Shown: positions 1-4,366 of the stretch, piece after piece
Position numbering within the stretch: position 1 is the first letter of the stretch
Layout of the letters: each line of letters starts with the position of its first letter
From: Bacillota bacterium
GTDB taxonomy: Bacteria > Bacillota > Clostridia > Acetivibrionales > DSM-2933
Assembly (NCBI GenBank): GCA_023441845.1
Contig: JAEZNF010000018.1
Coordinates: forward strand, 1 to 6,056
Direction: 5' to 3'
DNA length: 6,056 nt
The notes under the pieces: generated by a model
Told to the model about the DNA's origin: nothing
The model's input: only the letters and a program-made list of their open reading frames with translations
Databases searched by the model: none
Program-made: the position numbers and the translations under genes

Positions 1-650
1 GGCTTAGTATGTACTTCGGTACCAATGTTGAATATGATGATATGGTTGGCTTTGGTGTGTTTGGTTTGATTGACGCTATTGACAAATTTGACTTGAATAA
101 GGGAGTTAAGTTTGAAACTTACGCTTCACTTAGAATTAGAGGCTCTATTATTGACAGTATAAGGGAAATGGATTGGGTTCCAAGGTCTCTTCGTCAAAAG
201 AACAAGGAACTTGAGAGGGTTTATTTTGAAATTGAGAATGAGTTGGGACATTCCGCTTCGGACAAGGAAGTTGCCGACAAACTCGGTATTACACTTGATG
301 AGTTCTATAAGATGCTTAACGACGTAACTGTTTCTTCCATGGTATCTTTGGAGGAGTTTCTTGAGCAAAATTATGAGATAGGTGTAGATCAGCCCAATAA
401 CAGGTCTGAAGACAGGCCCGAATCTTATATGGAAATCTCAGAAATGAAAGATATTTTGGTAGATGCTATAAATAGGCTTCCTGAAAAGGAAAAGACAGTT
501 ATATCTTTTTATTATTTTGAAGAACTCACGTTAAAAGAAATCAGTGCAATAATGAAGGTGTCGGAGTCAAGAATATCACAGTTACATACAAAGGCAATAT
601 TAAGGTTAAGAGGAAAACTTGCAAGGCATAGAACAATTTTGAGAGATTAA
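1..650 (+). CDS. fliA: RNA polymerase sigma factor for flagellar operon, FliA/SigD/WhiG family (5' partial)
   Basis: This is the alternative sigma-28 factor that directs RNA polymerase to late flagellar, motility and chemotaxis promoters. The frame is open to the window edge (Leu-Ser precede the Met at position 9), and that Met lies inside conserved region 2, so the true start is upstream and roughly 30-40 residues are missing. Counting from that Met, region 2 covers about 8-62 and contains FGLIDAIDKFD, KFETYA and the family hallmark MDWVPRS. Region 3 covers about 64-125 (DKEVADKLGITLDEFY). Region 4 covers about 148-205 (NRLPEKEKTVISFYYFEELT), with a helix-turn-helix near 174-200 (LKEISAIMKVSESRISQLHT). 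The C terminus looks complete. It is the first visible gene of a co-directional group; in many Firmicutes fliA closes a long flagellar/chemotaxis operon. FliA activity is usually held back by the anti-sigma factor FlgM, which is not encoded here. The family call is secure. Confidence 0.96.
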   Translation, partial: LSMYFGTNVEYDDMVGFGVFGLIDAIDKFDLNKGVKFETYASLRIRGSIIDSIREMDWVPRSLRQKNKELERVYFEIENELGHSASDKEVADKLGITLDEFYKMLNDVTVSSMVSLEEFLEQNYEIGVDQPNNRSEDRPESYMEISEMKDILVDAINRLPEKEKTVISFYYFEELTLKEISAIMKVSESRISQLHTKAILRLRGKLARHRTILRD

Positions 651-685
651 TTCCAATTAATATATCGGATAGACTTTCATGTTTT

Positions 686-713
686 TTAACAGGTACAAAA
701 AGAATTTTATTAT
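686..713 (+). promoter_or_regulatory. Candidate sigma-A-type promoter upstream of the DUF342 gene
   Basis: TTAACA (686-691) and TATTAT (708-713) are separated by 16 bp, each one base from the vegetative consensus (TTGACA, TATAAT). The pair lies in the 122-bp gap between fliA and the DUF342 gene, the widest gap in the operon, and would start RNA near 720. It could let the downstream genes be expressed apart from the flagellar operon. AT-rich DNA often gives such matches by chance, so this is tentative. Confidence 0.33.
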
Positions 714-756
714 CTTTAGCAATATGATTTTAATGTTAAATGATTAAATAAGTAAC

Positions 757-769
757 AGAAGGGGTGAGG
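757..769 (+). promoter_or_regulatory. Ribosome binding site that selects the ATG at 773
   Basis: The purine stretch AGAAGGGGTGAGG lies directly before ATG 773. Its AAGGGG core ends 8 bases from that ATG. An in-frame GTG at 764 lies inside this stretch and has no separate SD site, so ATG 773 is the better start. Confidence 0.7.
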
Positions 770-772
770 TAT

Positions 773-2398
773 ATGGCAGATTCCAGGGGGTTGGCAGAAG
801 CGAAAATAAATGATGGGTTTTTTGAATTACAATATCAAAGAGATGGAGTATTTCTTGTAGTATACCCTGCTGTCGGAACCGGTAAACGAGTAGTTGCGGA
901 AGCAGTTATTGACAAGCTTAACCGTAAACAAGTTAAAAATTATACAAAAGGTTCTATAGAACTTGCAGTACTTAAGGCAGATAAACAACCGGTTAAGATT
1001 GCCGATGCACAGGAAGAATTAAAAATTAATGCTTTGGTATCAGTAACAGTATCACAGGATAAATTGAAAGCATATGTAGAGTTTGCTCCTCCTGAAGGTG
1101 GAAGTATGATAAAGCTTGAGGAAGTAGTTGAATTGCTTGCAAAAAACGGTGTGGTTTACGGAATAAATAAATCGACACTTGAGACAATTGTACAATATCC
1201 TGTGTATAATGAAGCGATTTGCGTTGCTGAGGGTACTCCGCCTGTAAACGGACAGGATGGAAAGGTGGATTACAGCTTTGACATCAGTAGAAAAAGCAAA
1301 CCCGCTATATTGGATGACGGAAGGGTGGATTACAGGGAATTAAATCTTGTTGAGAGTGTTCATAAAGGTCAGCAGTTGGCTTGTTTGATCCCCCCTGTCA
1401 ATGGGAAACCCGGAAGAAATGTTTTGGGGGCCAGTTTACCTGCGTCAGACGGAAATCCGGCTAAATTGCCCAAAGGCAGAAATGTTGAGGTGTCTGAAGA
1501 CGGACAAACCCTTACAGCTTCTATTGACGGACAGGTCACTTTTATCGACGGAAAAGTAAATGTGTTTGCAATTTATGAGGTCCATGCAGATGTTGATACT
1601 ACAACAGGTAACATAAGTTTTATTGGAAATGTTACTGTGCGGGGTAACGTGCTTGCAGGTTTTACTGTCGAGGCAGGAGGAAATGTTGAGGTCTGGGGTG
1701 TTGTTGAAGGTGCAACTATTAAAGCCGGCGGAGATATCATTTTAAGAAGAGGAATGCAGGGTGTTGGTAAGGGGTCTCTGATAAGCGGAGGAGATATTGT
1801 TGCAAAATATATAGAATACAGTAATATTGAGGCCAAAAACGATATTAAATCCGAGGCTATCATGCACAGCAATGTCAAGTGTGGAAATAAGCTGGAATTA
1901 GGCGGGAGAAAGGGACTATTGGTTGGCGGTACATGCAAGGTGGGAAACGAGGTAACTGCAAAAGTAATCGGGTCACAAATGAATACCGCTACCGACATAG
2001 AGGTTGGTATTGACCCTCACTTAAGAGAACGCTATAAGAAATGCCGGGAAGAGTTGGCAGTTATTGAAGCAGACATAAAAAAGGCAGAGCAGGCAATTGC
2101 TATTTTAAAGAAGCTGGAGCAAGCCGGAGCACTTACACACGAGAAGCAGGAGATAATGGCTAAAAGTGTAAGAACCAAGGTTTATTACTCGAACAGGGTA
2201 GAAGAAATAAAGGCTGAAGTAGCGGTCATAGAAGAAAAATTGCAGCAGGAGGCCAGTGGCAAGATCAAGATATTCTCGGTTGCCTATCCGGGAACAAAGG
2301 TTGCCATCGGATCGTGTCAAATGTTTATTAAGGAGAACCTGCAGTATTGTACGTTGTACAGAGAAGGTGCAGATATCAGAGTTGGTGCATTTTCATAA
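773..2398 (+). CDS. DUF342 / FapA-family protein (flagellar assembly protein A-like)
   Basis: This 541-residue soluble protein belongs to the DUF342 (FapA) family; it has no signal peptide or membrane segment. Residues 1-80 form an N-terminal alpha/beta region (DGFFELQYQRDGVFLVVYP). Residues about 85-265 are the FapA N-terminal domain with two related loops, GTPPVNGQDG (154-163) and PPVNGKPG (207-214). Residues about 268-412 are Gly-rich short beta repeats (GNVTVRGNV, AGGNVEVWG, AGGDIIL, SGGDIVA, GNKLELGG) that suggest a right-handed beta-helix, as in bactofilin-like proteins. A helical, probably coiled-coil segment follows at about 416-495, then a small C-terminal beta region. FapA in Vibrio has been linked to flagellar assembly; the molecular role in clostridia is unclear. 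Its position directly after fliA supports a flagellar role. The gene could also respond to its own promoter in the gap upstream. Family call firm, function inferred. Confidence 0.9.
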   Translation: MADSRGLAEAKINDGFFELQYQRDGVFLVVYPAVGTGKRVVAEAVIDKLNRKQVKNYTKGSIELAVLKADKQPVKIADAQEELKINALVSVTVSQDKLKAYVEFAPPEGGSMIKLEEVVELLAKNGVVYGINKSTLETIVQYPVYNEAICVAEGTPPVNGQDGKVDYSFDISRKSKPAILDDGRVDYRELNLVESVHKGQQLACLIPPVNGKPGRNVLGASLPASDGNPAKLPKGRNVEVSEDGQTLTASIDGQVTFIDGKVNVFAIYEVHADVDTTTGNISFIGNVTVRGNVLAGFTVEAGGNVEVWGVVEGATIKAGGDIILRRGMQGVGKGSLISGGDIVAKYIEYSNIEAKNDIKSEAIMHSNVKCGNKLELGGRKGLLVGGTCKVGNEVTAKVIGSQMNTATDIEVGIDPHLRERYKKCREELAVIEADIKKAEQAIAILKKLEQAGALTHEKQEIMAKSVRTKVYYSNRVEEIKAEVAVIEEKLQQEASGKIKIFSVAYPGTKVAIGSCQMFIKENLQYCTLYREGADIRVGAFS

Positions 2399-2424
2399 GC
2401 TGTATAATACTTCGGGCTATACCC

Positions 2425-2434
2425 GGAGGGAGTG
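2425..2434 (+). promoter_or_regulatory. Ribosome binding site of the small Lys-rich gene, with ambiguous start
   Basis: GGAGGGAGTG precedes two possible in-frame starts. GTG at 2434 is only about 4 bases from GGAGG, and ATG at 2443 is about 12-13 bases away. Neither spacing is ideal. The ATG is preferred because the protein then begins with MSIKPLDFQVM, which resembles the start I recall for clostridial relatives. Confidence 0.5.
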
Positions 2435-2442
2435 TGGTATTA

Positions 2443-2763
2443 ATGTCAATAAAACCATTGGATTTTCAGGTGATGATCCCCAAGACATCTGAAGTGTCAA
2501 AGATCCACAATGATGAAATCAATAAAAATACGGCAAATTTAAAGCAACAAGCCTCATCAATGCAGCAAGAAGCGGAAAACAATTTAAAACAGGTTAATTC
2601 GAGGGAAAAGGCCCATGAAGGAAAAATAAGAGAAAATCAGGAAAAGAGCGGGAAGGGAAGCGGTAAAGAAACCGGCAAGGGCAGTGAGGGAAAAGAACCC
2701 GATAAAAAAGATAAGGAAAAAAAGCTTGAGAAAAAGACAAGTACTATAGACATAAGATTATAG
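2443..2763 (+). CDS. Small Lys/Glu-rich hypothetical protein of the flagellar operon
   Basis: This is a 106-residue protein with no domain I can name. It begins MSIKPLDFQVMIPKTSEVSK, then has a Gln/Asn-rich, probably helical stretch (about 21-55). A very Lys/Glu/Gly-rich, likely disordered segment (about 56-100) follows, and the protein closes with STIDIRL. It has no cysteine, signal peptide or membrane segment. The non-repetitive ends with a low-complexity middle suggest that the two ends are binding motifs joined by a flexible linker; I recall similar small proteins next to fliA in other Firmicutes but cannot verify this here. The gene lies 44 bp after the DUF342 gene and 31 bp before the SwrB-like gene, so co-transcription is likely. 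GTG 2434 is an alternative start that would add three residues. A real gene is likely from its RBS, its position and its coherent composition. Confidence 0.78.
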   Translation: MSIKPLDFQVMIPKTSEVSKIHNDEINKNTANLKQQASSMQQEAENNLKQVNSREKAHEGKIRENQEKSGKGSGKETGKGSEGKEPDKKDKEKKLEKKTSTIDIRL

Positions 2764-2794
2764 CTTGAATGACAAGAACAGGGGGGAAACGTGG

Positions 2795-3517
2795 ATGAAC
2801 CATTTTTATATGAGCATAATGTTTATTGGGATTGTACTGATTGCTGTATCTTTATTCTGGATTCTTTTAGACAGGAAGCAGGCATTTGACTATTCGAAAG
2901 GAATTAAGGAAAGTAAAGACGAGCTTTTAAAGATAATAGATGATGCCGAAGCGATGATGGAAGAACTGAATAAGTTTTCAGGGTATATAGTTGAACAAAT
3001 GGACGCAAAAACTGAAGAGATGAATTTAGGTCTGAAAAAAATAGACGAAAAATTGCTGCAGCTTGATTTAAAAGTGGAAGAAAGGCCTGCAGTAAAAGAA
3101 AGCAAGGAAGTAAAAGAAAGTAAGGAAGTAAAAGAAAACAAGGCAGTAAAAGAAAACAAGGCAGTAAAAGAAAACAAGGAAGTAAAAGAAAAAAAGGCCA
3201 CAAAAACTAATAGCAGAACCAGGAAGGTATCGAATGGGGACAAGCAAGGCCTTGCCGAAGTATCAGGTCCTCAACTTGAAAAGAGCGGAAAAGAGAATAT
3301 AAAGGAATTTCCGAAGTACGATAACTCAAGCACTGCACATGTGTATAACGGTGTGCAGCAGACAAAGGCAATAGAAAAGGTAGTACCGTTAAAAGGAAGA
3401 TACAAAGAAGTTTTAAGACTTTTAGAAGATGGATTGAATGAAACTGAAATAGCAAAGAAGCTTAATATCGGTAAAGGTGAAATCCAATTAATATTGGGTA
3501 TGAGCAAGGCAGAATAA
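2795..3517 (+). CDS. Membrane-anchored DUF6115 / SwrB-like protein with hexapeptide repeats
   Basis: This 240-residue protein has one N-terminal membrane helix (about 5-25, FIGIVLIAVSLFWILL). A predicted coiled coil follows (about 36-92). Next comes a charged repeat region (100-135) of six VKExK(E/A) hexapeptides, then a Lys/Ser-rich linker. The C-terminal helical domain (about 201-236) contains RYKEVLRLLEDGLNETEIAK and NIGKGEIQLIL and looks like a small helix-turn-helix; this is the DUF6115/SwrB C-terminal signature as I know it. B. subtilis swrB lies directly downstream of sigD and its product promotes flagellar basal-body maturation and type III export, so a similar role at the inner face of the membrane is a reasonable inference. 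ATG 2795 is chosen over TTG 2765 because AGGGGGG (2780-2786) sits 8 bases before it. The protein is longer than SwrB mainly because of the repeat and linker. The domain call is moderately sure; SwrB function is inferred. Confidence 0.82.
   Translation: MNHFYMSIMFIGIVLIAVSLFWILLDRKQAFDYSKGIKESKDELLKIIDDAEAMMEELNKFSGYIVEQMDAKTEEMNLGLKKIDEKLLQLDLKVEERPAVKESKEVKESKEVKENKAVKENKAVKENKEVKEKKATKTNSRTRKVSNGDKQGLAEVSGPQLEKSGKENIKEFPKYDNSSTAHVYNGVQQTKAIEKVVPLKGRYKEVLRLLEDGLNETEIAKKLNIGKGEIQLILGMSKAE
3074..3199 (+). repeat. 18-bp in-frame tandem repeat (6 clear copies plus 1 degenerate)
   Basis: Six direct copies of an 18-bp unit begin at 3092, 3110, 3128, 3146, 3164 and 3182, with the pattern GTAAAAGAAARCAAGGMA. 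The third and fourth copies are identical. A more diverged seventh copy encoding VEERPA lies immediately upstream at 3074-3091 in the same register. The encoded units are VKESKE, VKESKE, VKENKA, VKENKA, VKENKE and VKEKKA. Because the unit is a multiple of three, gain or loss of copies would lengthen or shorten the linker without a frameshift. Confidence 0.95.
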
Positions 3518-3540
3518 AATTACTTGACTCGGGGGGAAAT

Positions 3541-3807
3541 ATGAAAAAATTCAACATTAAAAGTATAATCCTGGGCATTGGAATCGGTATTGTTATGACA
3601 TCTTTTATCAGCATTATATATTTGGCCGGAAGCAGTCCAGGGGCGAATTTAACTAATGAAGAGGTTATTAAGGCGGCAAGGCAGCTTGGAATGATTATGA
3701 GTCAGGATAGTGTAAAGGCTGAGGATATTATAAAGACTGAGAATAGTGCAAGGGACAAGAACATCAAGCAGAAACAGAATGACGGAAGCAATACTTTTAG
3801 TAGGTAA
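3541..3807 (+). CDS. Small single-pass membrane protein, unknown function
   Basis: This 88-residue protein has a short basic N terminus (MKKFNIK), one membrane helix (about 9-29, IILGIGIGIVMTSFISIIYL) and an exported or cytoplasmic tail. The tail starts with the helical motif LTNEEVIKAARQLGMI (37-52) and ends in a polar, Lys/Asn-rich segment. The N terminus could be an uncleaved signal anchor; I see no lipobox cysteine. The NEEVIKAARQLGM motif resembles short clostridial proteins sometimes labelled YceG/MltG-like, but the protein is far too short to hold the MltG catalytic domain, so I do not assign that activity. The G-rich RBS (GGGGGG at 3531-3536) ends 4 bases before the ATG. It is 23 bp after the SwrB-like gene and is the last gene before the terminator, so it is likely part of the same operon. 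Confidence 0.8.
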   Translation: MKKFNIKSIILGIGIGIVMTSFISIIYLAGSSPGANLTNEEVIKAARQLGMIMSQDSVKAEDIIKTENSARDKNIKQKQNDGSNTFSR

Positions 3808-3916
3808 GGTAACTAAAGAAAAAAGCTTGCATTAGGACCGTCAAAATAGAGGATTATACAAGACAGGAATAAACCTTAAGGGTTTATTTTTTTTCCTGTA
3901 AACATATAATGACGCA
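3806..3916 (+). repeat. Upstream copy (A) of a degenerate direct duplication
   Basis: Five colinear blocks match the downstream copy at 4261-4366. They are AAGGTAAC (3806), a GCATTA block (3829), ACAGGAATAAA (3863), GGTTTATTTTTTTT (3881), and an exact 19-base block CCTGTAAACATATAATGAC (3895-3913) followed by a near-match GCA. Offsets to the second copy run from 437 to 455, so small indels have accumulated. This copy includes the functional operon terminator. Confidence 0.65.
3868..3894 (+). terminator. Intrinsic terminator of the fliA-DUF342-SwrB-like operon
   Basis: AATAAACC (3868-3875) pairs perfectly with GGTTTATT (3881-3888) around a TTAAG loop, and six further T residues follow to 3894. 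It lies 60 bp after the last gene of the group. On the opposite strand the hairpin is not followed by a T run, so it works mainly for the plus strand. Confidence 0.85.
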
Positions 3917-3922
3917 ACCCTG

Positions 3923-4024
3923 ATGGTGATTTTGGGATACATTATATCCGTGTCGCTGATATTTGCACTAATGGGAAGTTTCTTTAAAGTGCTTACGATT
4001 GGAAGAAGCAAAATTATCCTGTAA
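3923..4024 (+). other. Short hydrophobic open frame, possible small membrane peptide or gene remnant
   Basis: A 33-codon frame starts at ATG 3923 and encodes a strongly hydrophobic helix (MVILGYIISVSLIFALMGSF) followed by a basic tail (KVLTIGRSKIIL). It lies just after the operon terminator and has no good SD site. In another frame a second hydrophobic run (IVLGFIIIYIVY, 4042-4077) follows, so a frameshifted remnant of a two-helix protein is conceivable. AT-rich DNA yields such peptides by chance; weak support. Confidence 0.15.
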
Positions 4025-4187
4025 AACTGCAATTACATAATATCGTACTAGGGTTCATTATTATTTATATTGTATATTAGATATCAATGGTATTAAGCAG
4101 AAGGGAAATAATACATATATCAATGGCTGATACCTTAAAAAGCAGGGCAGAATAATTTTTGCGGTTTACTGAAAAATATGATTTTTT

Positions 4188-4230
4188 AAAACGAATCGCT
4201 ATAAGTTTAGCTTAAACCGATTTGTTTTTT
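4188..4230. terminator. Long hairpin, probable terminator between convergent genes
   Basis: AAAACGAATCG (4188-4198) pairs over 11 positions, including one G-U pair, with CGATTTGTTTT (4218-4228). Inside it GTTTA (4205-4209) pairs with TAAAC (4213-4217) around a GCT loop, leaving only a six-base bulge (4199-4204). The T run at 4225-4230 favours use by plus-strand RNA, where the G-U wobble also holds. Its position, about 95 bp beyond the antiporter stop, also fits termination of the minus-strand transcript, for which I see no better candidate; there the stem ends in TTTT but has one C-A mismatch. Confidence 0.6.
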
Positions 4231-4260
4231 ATGATTTTCCATGAAGGGTTCTAAATTCTA

Positions 4261-4366
4261 AAGGTAACAAATCTGCATTACGAGGTGGTTTTATTCAGCA
4301 CAGAATAAAGACTGGGTAATGGTTTATCTTTTTGTCGCAGAGACCCTGTAAACATATAATGACACA
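4261..4366 (+). repeat. Downstream copy (B) of the degenerate direct duplication
   Basis: This copy matches 3806-3916 in order: AAGGTAAC (4261), GCATTA (4275), ACAGAATAAA (4300), GGTTTATCTTTTT (4321), then the exact 19-base block at 4345-4363. A 10-base stretch (4335-4344) is absent from copy A; read on the minus strand it encodes part of the last residues of the antiporter. The terminator hairpin is decayed here to ATAAA/TTTAT. The last part overlaps the antiporter 3' end (codons for SLYVYR). Confidence 0.6.

Larger units (their letters stand above)
3895..4323. other. AT-rich region between convergent gene groups without a convincing gene
   Basis: Between the operon terminator and the antiporter stop codon I find no frame with a credible start and RBS. 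The region holds part of copy A and most of copy B of the direct duplication, a weak short hydrophobic frame (3923-4024), ATATCAATGG twice 36 bp apart (4081 and 4117), and a long hairpin (4188-4228). A 63-codon minus-strand frame (3841-4032) begins with TTG, has no RBS and runs through the operon terminator, so it is not called as a gene. Confidence 0.6.

Noticed and set aside
664..671. ATCGGATA as a possible sigma-28 (SigD) -10 element before the DUF342 gene
   Set aside because: It does not match GCCGATAT well and no TAAA-type -35 lies at the required distance.
1573..1998. Minus-strand 141-codon frame inside the DUF342 gene
   Set aside because: It is the complement of the strongly supported FapA beta-repeat domain and has Pro/Ser/Thr-rich shadow composition.
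2890..3243. Minus-strand Phe/Leu/Ser-rich repeat frames opposite the 18-bp repeat
   Set aside because: They are the antisense of the Lys/Glu repeat region and have no independent RBS or homology signal.
2781..3536. Runs of six G before the SwrB-like and 88-residue genes as phase-variable tracts
   Set aside because: Six bases is short for slippage control, and both are better explained as G-rich ribosome binding sites.
3841..4032. 63-codon minus-strand open frame containing SLYVYR, shared with the antiporter C terminus
   Set aside because: TTG start, no RBS, and it reads through the operon terminator; the shared residues come from the 19-base direct repeat. Kept only as evidence for the duplication.
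4081..4126. ATATCAATGG twice, 36 bp apart
   Set aside because: Only two 10-base copies with weak similarity beyond them; no array, no regular spacers and no link to a gene.
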